From the NCBI RefSeq assembly GCF_024199845.1, contig NZ_JANADO010000001.1:7254001-7318000 (forward strand): a stretch of 64,000 nt of DNA, in the 5' to 3' direction. A program made the position numbers and the translations under genes. Positions 1 through 9,759 of the stretch are shown here, piece after piece (position 1 is the first letter of the stretch; each line of letters begins with the position of its first letter). This DNA comes from Bradyrhizobium sp. CCGB12. Lineage in GTDB: Bacteria > Pseudomonadota > Alphaproteobacteria > Rhizobiales > Xanthobacteraceae. Under the pieces are notes generated by a model. The model was not told where the DNA came from. It did not search any database and worked only from the letters and a program-made list of their open reading frames with translations.

Positions 1-1098
<1,098 letters not shown>

Positions 1099-1172
1099 TC
1101 AAGGGCTGATGTCAGGGCGGGTTTGACCGGGCGAATATCAAATTTCGCACGCCTCGGCACCCATTTAATGGC

Positions 1173-1949
1173 TCAAATCGACGGCGCGGGACCGGTCTTG
1201 CCGCCAAACAGGCGCTGGCGGAGCCGGTAGCCGGGCCAGGCCAGCCGGGTCAGGGCGGCATCGACCGCCTCGTCCGAAAATCGCGTGCGCGGCCAGCGGT
1301 AGATCAGCGCGTAGGCGAACCAGATCACGACAAAACTGACGAGGCCGGCAATCGCCACATCGGTGAAGAAATGTCCGCCGAAGGCCATGCGCAGGCCGCT
1401 AGTCAAGGCGCCGAACACCACGGCGCCGGCATAGGCGAGCGGCCGCCATGCCGGCGGGGCCAGCGCGGCGGGTGCCAGGGTCCAGAAGGCGGTCGCGCCC
1501 TCGCCCGAGAAGAACGAGCAGTTGCGCGCGCAGCCGCCGCGCGGATCCCACCACGGCACGAACTGCTGGTCGCCGGCAAACTCCGTCACCACCACGGGAC
1601 GCGGACGTCCCCAATAGGTCTTGAAGGTCAGGTTGGTGAGAATGCCCGCAGACATGATGATCGTGACCAGCAGGAACACCATCGCGCGCCCCGACACCAG
1701 CAGCGGCCGGTCGGGCCGGATCAACTTGACCACGAGCGCGACCAGCGACGGCAATACGAACGCCCAGGCGATCCACATCGCCGCATCCCGCGCGAAGCTG
1801 GCCCAGCCGTCCAGCTTGAGCGGAAACGTCCTCGTCTCGGGGTCGAAGAACAACGACGCGAGCTTGAGATCGAGCTCGGGATAGAGGCCGAAGACAACGC
1901 CGATCACGAGCCACAGCGCCAGGGCGATGAAAAGTCCAGTCCGGTTCAT
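1173..1949 (-). CDS. PAP2-family membrane phosphatase
   Basis: A 258-residue integral membrane protein of the phosphatidic acid phosphatase type 2 superfamily, probably acting on a lipid phosphate or undecaprenyl pyrophosphate at the periplasmic face. The three family motifs are visible: K110-x6-RP (KTYWGRPRP), a middle motif around residues 148-150, and R187-x5-H193-x3-D197. The middle motif reads SGE where the family norm is SGH, so the general-acid histidine is not in its usual place. Five to six hydrophobic segments are present. I chose the ATG at 1947-1949 because it begins directly with a membrane segment (MNRTGLFIALALW); an upstream in-frame ATG would add 26 basic, non-conserved residues. 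The substrate cannot be told from sequence. Confidence 0.85.
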   Translation of the reverse strand: MNRTGLFIALALWLVIGVVFGLYPELDLKLASLFFDPETRTFPLKLDGWASFARDAAMWIAWAFVLPSLVALVVKLIRPDRPLLVSGRAMVFLLVTIIMSAGILTNLTFKTYWGRPRPVVVTEFAGDQQFVPWWDPRGGCARNCSFFSGEGATAFWTLAPAALAPPAWRPLAYAGAVVFGALTSGLRMAFGGHFFTDVAIAGLVSFVVIWFAYALIYRWPRTRFSDEAVDAALTRLAWPGYRLRQRLFGGKTGPAPSI

Positions 1950-2052
1950 GGCGCGCGGTTTAGCGGAGTGGAGAGAGGATGGAAACCCTGGATTCGGTCG
2001 CGGCAAGCGACGTGAGCGAGCATGCATTTGTCGGAGCGTAATGCTTCAACGA

Positions 2053-2187
2053 CGTCGTCCCGGCGAAGGCCGGGACCCATAGCCACCGGCCGTGGTTTGG
2101 CGAAGACTCAACCAGTTCGCTCACAACCCCTCCTCGGGGTAATGGGTCCCGGCCCCCGTGTGCAATTGCGCACTAGGCCGGGACGAC
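2053..2187. repeat. Palindromic intergenic repeat, GTCGTCCCGG family, copy 1
   Basis: The outer arms CGTCGTCCCGGCGAAGGCCG and the complementary right end, closing with GGCCGGGACGAC, form a long imperfect inverted repeat around a variable centre. The same arms recur at 58473-58616. It lies between convergent genes and encodes nothing visible. Confidence 0.75.
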
Positions 2188-2200
2188 ACCGAGTATGTGG

Positions 2201-2695
2201 TCACCGCACATCCGGCCTTGAATTCGACGGTAGCGGCGGGGGCGGCTTGCGCGGAGGCGGCCGCTCGCGCCAGGCACCGGCATTGCGGCCGGCGATCAGC
2301 CAGTAGACCACGCCGGAGACGATTCCCGCCCCGGTCATGATCTCCAGGTGACGCCGCACGATGCCCTCGAATTGGAAAGTATCGGAGTGGAAAGGAACGA
2401 GCCCGAGGTAGCAGGCAAGCCCCACGACACCACCACCAACGGCGTAAGCGAGCGCGCTGCGGATGTAGAGCGCTTCGGTGATCGCGACGATGACCGCCGC
2501 CGGCACCAGCGCAAAGCCGGACACGAAGATGAAGCCGAAACCGAGCAGGATATCGATCGCGCCTTGATCGACGGGACCCGCGCCGAGATCGGCGAATTCC
2601 GGAAACAGCAGCGCGACGACCACGATCATGCCGCCGACGAAGCAGGCGGCGAGGAAGGCGAGGAAGATGACGATAAGGCGGCCGATCAGGGACAT
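2201..2695 (-). CDS. Hypothetical four-helix membrane protein
   Basis: A 164-residue protein that I do not recognise as a named family. It has four strongly hydrophobic segments, at about residues 5-28, 50-75, 79-100 and 120-138, and a Pro/Arg-rich cytosolic-type tail at the C-terminus. I placed the start at ATG 2693-2695 (MSLIGRLIVIFL) because the upstream 15 in-frame codons lie inside a palindromic repeat (2716-2802). The stop is at 2201-2203. No operon partner is evident: the convergent neighbour is a PAP2 phosphatase and the upstream neighbour is rlmN. Confidence 0.7.
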   Translation of the reverse strand: MSLIGRLIVIFLAFLAACFVGGMIVVVALLFPEFADLGAGPVDQGAIDILLGFGFIFVSGFALVPAAVIVAITEALYIRSALAYAVGGGVVGLACYLGLVPFHSDTFQFEGIVRRHLEIMTGAGIVSGVVYWLIAGRNAGAWRERPPPRKPPPPLPSNSRPDVR

Positions 2696-2715
2696 GAAGG
2701 GAAAGCCACCTTTGC

Positions 2716-2802
2716 CGTCATTGCGAGCGCAGCGAAGCAATCCAGAAATGCGTCCGCGGAGACTGCCTGGATTGCTTCGTCGCTACGCTCCTCGCAATGA
2801 CG
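2716..2802. repeat. Palindromic repeat, TCATTGCGAG/GCAATCCAG family, copy 1
   Basis: The left arm reads CGTCATTGCGAGCGCAGCG with GAAGCAATCCAG; the right arm is its complement (CTGGATTGCTTCG and CTCGCAATGACG). This is the most abundant family in the window, with further copies at 5865-5945, 9485-9604, 20089-20175 and 30516-30602. All lie between genes. Confidence 0.85.
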
Positions 2803-2829
2803 AGGATGCGAGAGCGCGGGCATAACAAG

Positions 2830-4023
2830 CTAATCCGTCATCGCCATGGCGCGCAGCGCCTGGCGCTCGCGGGCGCTGAGCTTCTCGGTTTCCGACTTGA
2901 GCTGGCCGCAGGCGGCGAGGATGTCGCGGCCGCGCGGGGTACGCACCGGCGAGGAATAGCCGGCGTTGAAGATATACTCGGAAAACTTCTCGATCTGGTC
3001 CCAGTCCGAGCATTCATAGACCGTGCCGGGCCAGGGATTGAACGGGATCAGATTGATCTTGGCCGGAATGCCCTTGAGCATCTTCACCAGCAGCCTTGCA
3101 TCGTCGAGCGAATCGTTGACGTCCTTGAGCATCACATATTCGAAGGTGATGCGGCGCGCGTTCGAGGCGCCGGGATAGTCGCGGCAGGCCTGCAGCAGCT
3201 CCTTGATCGGATATTTGCGGTTGAGCGGGACCAGCTCATTGCGCAGCTCGTCGCGCACCGCATGCAGCGAGATCGCGAGCATCACGCCGATCTCCTCGCC
3301 GGCGCGCACGATGTTCGGCACCACGCCCGAAGTCGACAGCGTGATGCGGCGGCGGGAGATGCCGATGCCTTCATTGTCGCCGACGATCAAAAGCGCATCG
3401 CGCACCGCGTCGAAATTGTAGAGCGGCTCGCCCATGCCCATCATGACGACGTTGGTGACGCGGCGCGTGCCGTCCTCGCGATCGGCCCAATCGTTCAGGC
3501 GATCACGCGCGACCATGATCTGGCCGACGATCTCGCCCGCCGTGAGGTTGCGCACCAGGCGCTGCGTGCCGGTGTGGCAGAACGAACAGTTCAGGGTGCA
3601 GCCGACCTGCGAGGAGACACAGAGCGTGCCGCGATCGGTCTCGGGGATGTAGACGCACTCGACTTCATGGGCGCGCTCGACATTGTCGCCGCTCGGCAGC
3701 CGCAGCAGCCATTTGCGGGTGCCGTCATTGGAGATCTGCTCGGCCACGACTTCGGGCCGATCGACGGTGAAATGCTGCGCGAGCTCGGCACGAATGCCCT
3801 TCGAGATCGAGGTCATGTCGTCGAAGTTCTGGGCGCCGCGAAAATAGAGCCAGTGCCACAGCTGCTGCACGCGCATCTTGCGCTGCGCCGGTGCGACGCC
3901 GATCTCGCCGAGACGATCGGCAAGCTCAGTGCGCGACAGGCCGATGAGCGACGGCTTCGCCGGCGGCACATAAGTTTCGAGTGGAATCTTCTCCACCAAT
4001 ATTGCGTTGTGCGGCTCGGTCAT
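2830..4023 (-). CDS. rlmN: Dual-specificity RNA methyltransferase RlmN
   Basis: A 397-residue radical-SAM methylase that makes 2-methyladenosine at 23S rRNA A2503 and, in known members, A37 of some tRNAs. The radical-SAM cluster motif C142-x3-C146-x2-C149 (GCTLNCSFC) is intact. The two reactive cysteines of the methylation mechanism are also there: C135 in TLCVSSQ, and the C-terminal Cys in DILAACGQL. These separate RlmN/Cfr enzymes from other radical-SAM proteins, and the overall length and AACGQL ending fit RlmN. The start at ATG 4021-4023 opens the Bradyrhizobium-like N-terminal extension. A palindromic repeat lies just upstream. Confidence 0.96.
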   Translation of the reverse strand: MTEPHNAILVEKIPLETYVPPAKPSLIGLSRTELADRLGEIGVAPAQRKMRVQQLWHWLYFRGAQNFDDMTSISKGIRAELAQHFTVDRPEVVAEQISNDGTRKWLLRLPSGDNVERAHEVECVYIPETDRGTLCVSSQVGCTLNCSFCHTGTQRLVRNLTAGEIVGQIMVARDRLNDWADREDGTRRVTNVVMMGMGEPLYNFDAVRDALLIVGDNEGIGISRRRITLSTSGVVPNIVRAGEEIGVMLAISLHAVRDELRNELVPLNRKYPIKELLQACRDYPGASNARRITFEYVMLKDVNDSLDDARLLVKMLKGIPAKINLIPFNPWPGTVYECSDWDQIEKFSEYIFNAGYSSPVRTPRGRDILAACGQLKSETEKLSARERQALRAMAMTD

Positions 4024-4048
4024 CGGTTGCCTGAGATTGCTGCTGTGT

Positions 4049-4135
4049 CGTCATGCCCGGGCTTGTCCCGGGCATCCACGTCCTTTCCCGCCCGGAACCA
4101 GCGCGTGGATGGCCGGGACAAGCCCGGCCATGACG
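4049..4135. repeat. Palindromic repeat, CGTCATGCCCGGGCTTGTCCCGGGC family, copy 1
   Basis: Two hairpin-forming half elements, TGCCCGGG-CTTGT-CCCGGGCA and GGCCGGG-ACAAG-CCCGGCC, sit head to head around a short spacer containing CATCCACG / CGTGGATG. Related copies occur at 30403-30484 and 57929-58018, with solo halves at 24268-24300 and 38859-38881. Confidence 0.85.
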
Positions 4136-4222
4136 GCAGCACCTTTGGGATAGCCCCCTATATAGCAACCGGAATTGCCGATTGCGACGGTGATAGCGCC
4201 CGCAGGCTTAACGCCTGCAATT

Positions 4223-4879
4223 TTACCGCCTGCAATCCTGGGCGATCCGGTCGAGCGCCTGGGCGAGACCCTTCAGCGAAAAGGTATCGGTCGTCTCGGT
4301 GCCCTTGGCTGAGACGCCCTTGACCACGAGATCGGCGGATTTGCGCATGGCCTCGACCATTCGCTCCTCCTCCGCCGCGTTCTTGATCCAGAGGCCGTCG
4401 CCCTGCGTATACATTGCGAAAGCAGCGCCGCCGACCTCGACTGTCGATTCCGAGCCTGGTTTCAACGCGTAACCGATCATGACCGAGACTTCGTTGCTGA
4501 CCTTCTCCGCCGGCCTGGTCGAGACGAACGCATAGGCGGGATCGCGCGGCCGATTCGGCGGATTGGTCTTCGACGACGAGGGCTTGGCCAGCGCAAAACA
4601 GACTTTCTTGCCGCTGGGCGTCGCCGAATAGGCGCCCCAGGTCCCGAACTGGCCGATCAAGGTCGGCTCTGCACCGCCCGCAACCGCGGCGGCCGGGGCC
4701 GCCGATTTGCTCTCGGGCTTTGCAGCCGTCTTCGCAGTCGTGTGGGCCGCCGGCGCAGCCGGTTTCGGTGCGGCCTTCGGCGCCGGTTGCGTCGGTTGCG
4801 TCGTCTGCGCCCGCGCGGAATCGGCGACTCCGCCGGCCGCCACGCCAGTCATCACAGCTAAAATCAGCACCCGCCACAT
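4223..4879 (-). CDS. Invasion-associated locus B (IalB) family secreted protein
   Basis: A 218-residue exported protein. Residues 1-24 form a signal peptide ending in ADSARA. Residues 25-70 are an Ala/Pro/Lys-rich linker. Residues 72-218 match the IalB-type beta domain, opening with LIGQFGTWGAYSATPSGKKVCF and ending with a conserved cysteine near DCRR, probably paired with C94. The family is named after a Bartonella erythrocyte-invasion factor, but many free-living alphaproteobacteria carry several members of unknown role, so virulence should not be read into it. The start at ATG 4877-4879 gives a well-formed signal sequence. Confidence 0.82.
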   Translation of the reverse strand: MWRVLILAVMTGVAAGGVADSARAQTTQPTQPAPKAAPKPAAPAAHTTAKTAAKPESKSAAPAAAVAGGAEPTLIGQFGTWGAYSATPSGKKVCFALAKPSSSKTNPPNRPRDPAYAFVSTRPAEKVSNEVSVMIGYALKPGSESTVEVGGAAFAMYTQGDGLWIKNAAEEERMVEAMRKSADLVVKGVSAKGTETTDTFSLKGLAQALDRIAQDCRR

Positions 4880-4976
4880 GCTGGAGTGGTTCCCTCAATA
4901 TTGTGACTGGAAGATGGCCCGGCCGCGCTTTGTCCCCGTGCAGGGATAGCCGGAAAAGTCCAGTTTGGGAAGGCAG

Positions 4977-5834
4977 TTAGCCGGATGACAGCGGCTGGCT
5001 TCTGAATCGCGCGGCGCGCTGCTCGGTCCATTGCGCCTCGCTCCAGCCGAGCAGGTCCTCGGCGCCGGAACTGCGCAAGTGCGCGCCACCGTCGATCACC
5101 ACCATCTCGCCGTTGATGTAGCCGGCGCGTTCCGAGACCAGGAAGCTGGCGAGATCGGCAAGCTCGCGGTGCTCGCCCGTGCGTCCCAGCGGATTGCGCG
5201 ACGTCCAGCCTTCGTCGCGGCCTTCGGGACGCAGCTGTCCGGTGGCGCCGGCGGTCGGGAACGGACCCGGGGCGATCGCGACGGTGCGAATTCCCTTCGG
5301 ACCCCACTCCACCGCGAGGCTCTTGGTCATCGCCAGCACCGCCGATTTCGCCATCGCCGACGGCACGGTGAAGGCGCGGCCGGTGATGGTCGAAGTCGAC
5401 AGGATCGAGAGCACGACGCCGCCATGCTTGCCGTCGATCCAGCGCTTCCCGGCGGCGAGCGTGCAATACATCGCGCCATGGAGCGTTGGCGCGAGGATCG
5501 CATCCGCGGCGCGGAATGAGAGATGCTCGCTCTGCGCGACAAACGTTGCGGCCGCGTTGTTGACGAGAATATCGAGCGGCGCCTCTCGCCAGATCGCGTC
5601 CATCATGTCATCCACGGCCGCGCCGTCGCGAACGTCGCAGGCGACGATCTTGACCTTGCCACCGGTCTCTTCGCGCATCTCATTCGCCGTAGCCTCGAGC
5701 CGATCGAGCTTGCGACCGCAGATGACGAGCTCGGCACCCAGGCTGAGGAAACGACGCCCCATCGCCGCGCCAAGGCCCGAGCCGCCGCCGGTGACGAGGA
5801 TGCGCTTGTTCTTGAGCAGGCCTGTTTCAAACAT
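4977..5834 (-). CDS. SDR-family oxidoreductase, 2,4-dienoyl-CoA reductase-like
   Basis: A 285-residue short-chain dehydrogenase. The cofactor motif TGGGSGLG is at residues 15-22 and the structural NNAA motif follows. The region PSAMAKSAVLAMTKSLAVEWG resembles the dienoyl-CoA reductase branch, where Ser-Ala-x-Ala-Lys replaces the usual Tyr-x3-Lys. A tyrosine expected 15 residues before the lysine in the mammalian enzyme is serine here, so neither usual catalytic Tyr is visible. A role in beta-oxidation of unsaturated acyl-CoA is plausible but inferred. The start at ATG 5832-5834 follows an AGGA ribosome-binding site 8 nt upstream; the longer in-frame extension is repeat sequence. Confidence 0.8.
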   Translation of the reverse strand: MFETGLLKNKRILVTGGGSGLGAAMGRRFLSLGAELVICGRKLDRLEATANEMREETGGKVKIVACDVRDGAAVDDMMDAIWREAPLDILVNNAAATFVAQSEHLSFRAADAILAPTLHGAMYCTLAAGKRWIDGKHGGVVLSILSTSTITGRAFTVPSAMAKSAVLAMTKSLAVEWGPKGIRTVAIAPGPFPTAGATGQLRPEGRDEGWTSRNPLGRTGEHRELADLASFLVSERAGYINGEMVVIDGGAHLRSSGAEDLLGWSEAQWTEQRAARFRSQPLSSG

Positions 5835-5864
5835 CGTTTGAATCCTCGCTGTTTCCGCACACTT

Positions 5865-5945
5865 CGTCATTGCGAGCGAAGCGAAGCAATCCAGAATCCG
5901 TCCTGCGGAAATAGTCTGGATTGCTTCGCTTCGCTCGCAATGACG
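5865..5945. repeat. Palindromic repeat, TCATTGCGAG/GCAATCCAG family, copy 2
   Basis: A near-perfect inverted repeat, CGTCATTGCGAGCGAAGCG...CGCTTCGCTCGCAATGACG, with a short asymmetric centre. It lies between the divergent SDR and quinone oxidoreductase genes. Confidence 0.85.
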
Positions 5946-6000
5946 AGGATAGGCCGAACATAGCATCTGGCAAAGAATCCCGATTGTCGCCGGTGCCTAA

Positions 6001-6048
6001 ATCCGGCAAAACCGGGCCAACTATATCCGGCAAAACCGGGCCAACTAT
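6001..6048. repeat. Exact 24-bp tandem duplication
   Basis: The unit ATCCGGCAAAACCGGGCCAACTAT occurs twice back to back (6001-6024 and 6025-6048), 30 bp before the start of the downstream oxidoreductase. Each unit contains CCGG-CAAAA-CCGG. It falls where a promoter or operator would be expected, but no function is shown. Confidence 0.9.
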
Positions 6049-6078
6049 AATTCCACTCGAAACGCCCCAGGTGCCGCC

Positions 6079-7053
6079 ATGAAAGCCATCCTCTGCTCGC
6101 AATATTGCCAGCCCGACGATCTCGTGTTGGCCGAGGTGCCGGACCCCGTGGCGGGCCCCGGCGAAGCCGTGATCGCGATCAAGGCGGCGGCGCTGAACTT
6201 CTTCGACATCCTGATGATCCAGGGCAAGTATCAGATCAAGCCGCCGTTCCCGTTCTCGCCGGCCGCCGAAGTCGCCGGCGTGATCGAGAGCATCGGCGCT
6301 GGCGTGACTGATCTCAAAGTCGGCGATCGCGTCGTCGCGTCCTGCGGCCACAACGGCGCACGCGAAAAGATCGCGCTGCCGGCGGCTTCGATCGTGAAGA
6401 TTCCCGACAATCTCGACTATGACCGCGCGGCCGGCATCATCATCATTTACGGCACCGCGCTGCATGCGCTGGAGGATCGCGCGAGCCCGAAGCCGGGCGA
6501 GACGCTCGCGGTGCTCGGCGCGGCCGGCGGCACGGGCCTTGCCGCCTGCGAGCTCGGCAAGCTGATGGGCCTGAAGGTGATCGCCTGCGCCTCGTCGGAG
6601 GAGAAGCTCGAATTCGCCAAAGCACATGGCGCCGAGCTGACATTGAACTACGGCAAGGAAGATCTGAAGGAAGGTCTACGCAAGCTCACCGGCGGCAAAG
6701 GCGTCGACATCATCTTCGATCCCGTGGGCGGCGCATATGCCGAGCAGGCGCTGCGCTCGATCGCCTGGGAAGGCCGTTTCCTCGTGATCGGCTTTGCCGC
6801 CGGCGACATTCCGAAGATGCCGCTGAACCTCGCGCTGCTGAAGGGCTGCGACATCCGCGGCGTATTCTGGGGCGCGTGGACGCGGCTCAATCCGGCGAAG
6901 AACCGCGCCAATCTCGAGAAGCTCGTGAAGTGGACGGCGGAAGGCAAGATCTCATCGCATGTCGATCGCACCTTCCCGCTGGCACAGACCGCGGACGCGT
7001 TGAAGGTGCTCGCGGGACGCCAGGCGATGGGCAAGGTCATCTTGCATCCGTGA
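6079..7053 (+). CDS. NADPH:quinone oxidoreductase-like, zinc-free MDR family
   Basis: A 324-residue medium-chain reductase. The GroES-like N-terminal half carries FPFSPAAEVAGVIESIGAGV, typical of quinone oxidoreductases. The Rossmann half has the nucleotide loop LGAAGGTGLAA at about residues 147-156 and DIIFDPVGG later. The zinc ligands of alcohol dehydrogenases are absent, so it should be a zinc-independent NADPH-dependent reductase of quinones or enones; the substrate is unknown. The start at ATG 6079 has AGGTG upstream and matches the conserved MKAILCSQY opening. It is divergent from the SDR gene and stands as a single transcription unit. Confidence 0.88.
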   Translation: MKAILCSQYCQPDDLVLAEVPDPVAGPGEAVIAIKAAALNFFDILMIQGKYQIKPPFPFSPAAEVAGVIESIGAGVTDLKVGDRVVASCGHNGAREKIALPAASIVKIPDNLDYDRAAGIIIIYGTALHALEDRASPKPGETLAVLGAAGGTGLAACELGKLMGLKVIACASSEEKLEFAKAHGAELTLNYGKEDLKEGLRKLTGGKGVDIIFDPVGGAYAEQALRSIAWEGRFLVIGFAAGDIPKMPLNLALLKGCDIRGVFWGAWTRLNPAKNRANLEKLVKWTAEGKISSHVDRTFPLAQTADALKVLAGRQAMGKVILHP

Positions 7054-7384
7054 GGATGTCGACGACGGCGTCGCCTGCTACGCCCATTCGCCAAGCATAT
7101 CACTGTCATCGACCGCTCAATGCGCAGTTGCGCACTTGGGCGGGCGAAAGACGCCACAATTGGGAAAACCTTCCTCAACCATAGCGCCAAAATCTTGGTG
7201 TATTCCCCCACCTCGCCTCAATCAAACCTAAATATTTCCTGATTCGCGCAAACCGTTGTCGCTTTTTGGGCTGATTCAGACGGCGATTTACTCGCTCCAG
7301 TTGACAGGGAACTTTCTGGACAAAAGCAAGAAAACTGAAGCCGGGAGTGCCCCCTGCGTTGCGTCAGTAATGGGGAGCTTCACC
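7054..7384. other. 331-bp stretch without a gene
   Basis: No coding region is supported here. It holds a small inverted pair TGCGCA-GT-TGCGCA at 7121-7134 and a TTGACA hexamer at 7301-7306 without a convincing -10 partner. An in-frame TTG at 7256 would extend the downstream protein by 43 residues of atypical composition, which I do not accept. The promoter of the SEL1-like gene is probably here. Confidence 0.5.
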
Positions 7385-8284
7385 ATGGAGACGACGGCAT
7401 ACCGCCCGTCGAACGAATCAAGCGCGTTCGAGTTCAATCGAGCCGCATCACACCCGCAGACCGCGTCCTTTATCCGAGCGCGTGCTGCACGGGCCGATCT
7501 TTCGCAGGACGATCCGGTTCCACTATTTCTGTCCGATCCGCTCGGGGCGCCGGACCCAAGCGAATATGCGCCGGTGGAATTGCGCTCCAGAATCGTCCCG
7601 CGCGTGCTCGCGGCCGTTCTGGTGGTATCCACCCTGGCAGTTCTGGTCACCCTGTATCAGTCCGACTTTCGCGGCCTCCTCGCCGCCAATGCCGGCAATT
7701 GGGTGGGCTTCGCGGCGGACCAAGCCATGGCGGCGGTCAGAACGCCGGCCATCCCGCAGACCCCGCTCAAGGATCCGGGCCGCGTAAGCGACACGAAGCT
7801 GGCAAGCGCCGACACGCAGGCTATCCTTGCGCCGGCAACGCCGAGCCGTGAGGCGATCGCGACCGCCTATCAGACGGCGCTGCAAGCCCAGACGCCCGCC
7901 GCCGTCGCGGCACCGCCCGCGCCCGTTGCGGCACCGCCTGTGCCTGTTGCGGCACCGCCCGCGTCCGTCGCAGCGCCGGCCGCGCCGCCTCCGCCCGCCA
8001 AGACGCTCGACGCCGACACGCTGGCCGGGCTGATGACGCGCGCGAAGAGCCTGCTGGGCGTCGGCGATATCGCTGCGGCCCGCCTGCTGCTTGAACGTGC
8101 GGCCAATGCACAGGATCCGACGGCGGCGTTCATGCTAGCGCAGAGCTATGACCCGGCGGTGCTGGGCACCAGCGACTCGCGGCGCATCTCCGCCGACGCG
8201 ACCGCCGCGCGCGATTGGTACCAGAAAGCCGCGGCACTCGGATCGGCGGACGCGCGGCAGCGCCTCGGCCAGCTTCAGAACTAG
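7385..8284 (+). CDS. Single-pass membrane protein with C-terminal SEL1-like repeats
   Basis: A 299-residue protein of unknown function. The N-terminal 70 residues are polar and probably cytosolic, residues 72-91 form one membrane helix, then an Ala/Pro-rich linker built on repeats of VAAPPAP leads to a helical C-terminal part of about 95 residues. That part contains SEL1/TPR-like features (AARLLLERAANAQDPTAAFMLAQSYD, then WYQKAAALGSADARQRLGQL). SEL1 repeats usually mediate protein contacts. The start at ATG 7385 follows GGGGAG 8 nt upstream. The gene ends 23 bp before a TAXI receptor gene on the same strand, so the two probably share a transcript. Confidence 0.72.
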   Translation: METTAYRPSNESSAFEFNRAASHPQTASFIRARAARADLSQDDPVPLFLSDPLGAPDPSEYAPVELRSRIVPRVLAAVLVVSTLAVLVTLYQSDFRGLLAANAGNWVGFAADQAMAAVRTPAIPQTPLKDPGRVSDTKLASADTQAILAPATPSREAIATAYQTALQAQTPAAVAAPPAPVAAPPVPVAAPPASVAAPAAPPPPAKTLDADTLAGLMTRAKSLLGVGDIAAARLLLERAANAQDPTAAFMLAQSYDPAVLGTSDSRRISADATAARDWYQKAAALGSADARQRLGQLQN

Positions 8285-8307
8285 AACTCTTTGATTTAGA
8301 GGACATC

Positions 8308-9480
8308 ATGCGTAACGCTTTGGGAATGGCGCTTGCCGCCATCATGACGATCTGTGCCTTCGCGGCACGTGCCGAGTCGCAGACCGAATACGATCCGGCC
8401 AAGGTTTCGGACAGCCTGAAGGCCATCTTCCAGTTCGGCTCGACCTCGACCAAGCAGGCGCTGAACGCCAACACCGTCACGCTGATCACCGGCACGATCG
8501 GCGGCACCTATGTGCAGTTCGGCGCCGACCTCGCCTCGGTGCTCGACGACGGCAACAAGATCCGCGTGCTGCCGATCGTCGGCCGCGGCTCGGTGCAGAG
8601 CGTCGCCGACATCCTGTTCCTGCAGGGTGTCGATCTCGGCATCGTGCGGGCCGACACGCTCGACTATCTCGAGCGCAAGGGCTTTGCCAAGGACATCAAG
8701 AAGCAGTTCACCTATGTGACCAAGCTCTACAATGAAGAGATGCAGGTCATCGCGCCGAAGTCGATCGCCACGCTCAAGGACCTCGAAGGCAAGACGGTGA
8801 GCGTGGACCTGCCCAATGGCGGCACCTTCGTCACCGCGCTCACCGTGTTCGAGCGTCTCGGGCTCAAGGCGAACTTCGTCTATGTCGAGCAGCGCATCGC
8901 AATGGAGAAGCTGAAGGCCGGCCAGATCGACGCCGTCATCGTGGTCGGCGGCAAGCCGTACAAATCGGTTTCGACTTTCAATAATGACGGCCGCTTCCAT
9001 CTTGCCAAGGTCGATTATGCAAAGCCGCTCCAGAGCGACTACCTGCCGGCAACGCTGACCGCCAAGGACTACCCCAACCTGATCAAGGAAGGCGAGAGCG
9101 TGGACACGATCGCAGTGCCTGCCGTGCTTGCGGCGTATAATTGGGCGCCGAACACCGAGCGCTATCGCAAGATCGCGCTGTTCGTGGACGCGTTCTTCAC
9201 GAAATTCCCCTCGCTTCAGAACCCGCCCTTCCATCCCAAGTGGAAGGAGGTCTCGCTCGCGGCGCCCCTGGCGAGCTGGAACAGATTGCCGGTGGCGCAG
9301 CAATGGCTCGACAAACACGGTGTCGAGCCGGTGACGCAGAAGCGCTTCGAGGCGTTCCTGAAGCAGAATCCGGCGGCCGCAAAAGTGTCCGACGCGGACA
9401 AGGAAGCGCTGTTCAGGCAATTCCAGGCGTGGGACGCGGAGAATGCGCGGGCCCAGGCGATGCCGGAGAAGAAGAAGTGA
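8308..9480 (+). CDS. TAXI-family TRAP transporter solute receptor, secreted
   Basis: A 390-residue periplasmic binding protein of the TAXI family. It has a signal peptide at residues 1-22 (ending FAARA) and the family signature ITGTIGGTYVQFGADLASVLDDG. It also has GVDLGIVRADTLDYL, where glycine and small residues line the ligand pocket in known members. TAXI receptors normally feed a fused TRAP membrane component, but none lies in this window, so the protein is an orphan receptor here. The start at ATG 8308 follows AGAGGACATC. It sits 23 bp downstream of the SEL1-like membrane protein. The ligand is unknown. Confidence 0.85.
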   Translation: MRNALGMALAAIMTICAFAARAESQTEYDPAKVSDSLKAIFQFGSTSTKQALNANTVTLITGTIGGTYVQFGADLASVLDDGNKIRVLPIVGRGSVQSVADILFLQGVDLGIVRADTLDYLERKGFAKDIKKQFTYVTKLYNEEMQVIAPKSIATLKDLEGKTVSVDLPNGGTFVTALTVFERLGLKANFVYVEQRIAMEKLKAGQIDAVIVVGGKPYKSVSTFNNDGRFHLAKVDYAKPLQSDYLPATLTAKDYPNLIKEGESVDTIAVPAVLAAYNWAPNTERYRKIALFVDAFFTKFPSLQNPPFHPKWKEVSLAAPLASWNRLPVAQQWLDKHGVEPVTQKRFEAFLKQNPAAAKVSDADKEALFRQFQAWDAENARAQAMPEKKK

Positions 9481-9484
9481 AAGC

Positions 9485-9604
9485 CGTCATTGCGATGAGT
9501 TCGCGATAGACCTTGCGAAGCAATTTTCGCACTGAAGCGTCGAAGCAATCCAGACCGCCGCTGCGGAAACATCTCTGGATTGCTTCGCTGCGCTCGCAAT
9601 GACG
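9485..9604. repeat. Palindromic repeat, TCATTGCGAG/GCAATCCAG family, copy 3 (expanded)
   Basis: The same arms as the copy at 2716, but the left half carries about 35 extra bases (an interrupting ...GTTCGCGATAGACC... segment), so the element is longer and less symmetric than its siblings. Confidence 0.75.
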
Positions 9605-9633
9605 ATTGAGACGCGCTCTTGCCCCACACTCAC

Positions 9634-9735
9634 CGTCGTCGCCCGGCTTGACCGGGCGATCCAGGACTCCGTGACGTCAATGGTTGAGCCGAGGCGCCGC
9701 GGCGTACTGGATTCCCCGCCTTCGCGGGGAATGAC
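9634..9735. repeat. Palindromic repeat, CCCGGCTTGACCGGG / TTCGCGGGGAATGAC type
   Basis: The left part contains a CCCGG-CTTGA-CCGGG hairpin and the right part CCCCGCCTTCGCGGGG, a second hairpin, joined by a spacer. This is the only copy I see here. It lies just beyond the stop of the DUF1232 gene. Confidence 0.65.
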
Positions 9736-9759
9736 AAGCAGCGCGTGCGATTGAGCCGC

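Noticed and set aside
2830..4023. Cfr-type resistance methylase instead of RlmN
   Set aside because: The context is a core chromosomal locus, and the length and C-terminal AACGQL motif are typical of RlmN; nothing suggests an acquired resistance gene.
7301..7330. Promoter with TTGACA before the SEL1-like gene
   Set aside because: The hexamer is good, but the bases 17 bp later (AAGCAA region) do not resemble a -10 element.
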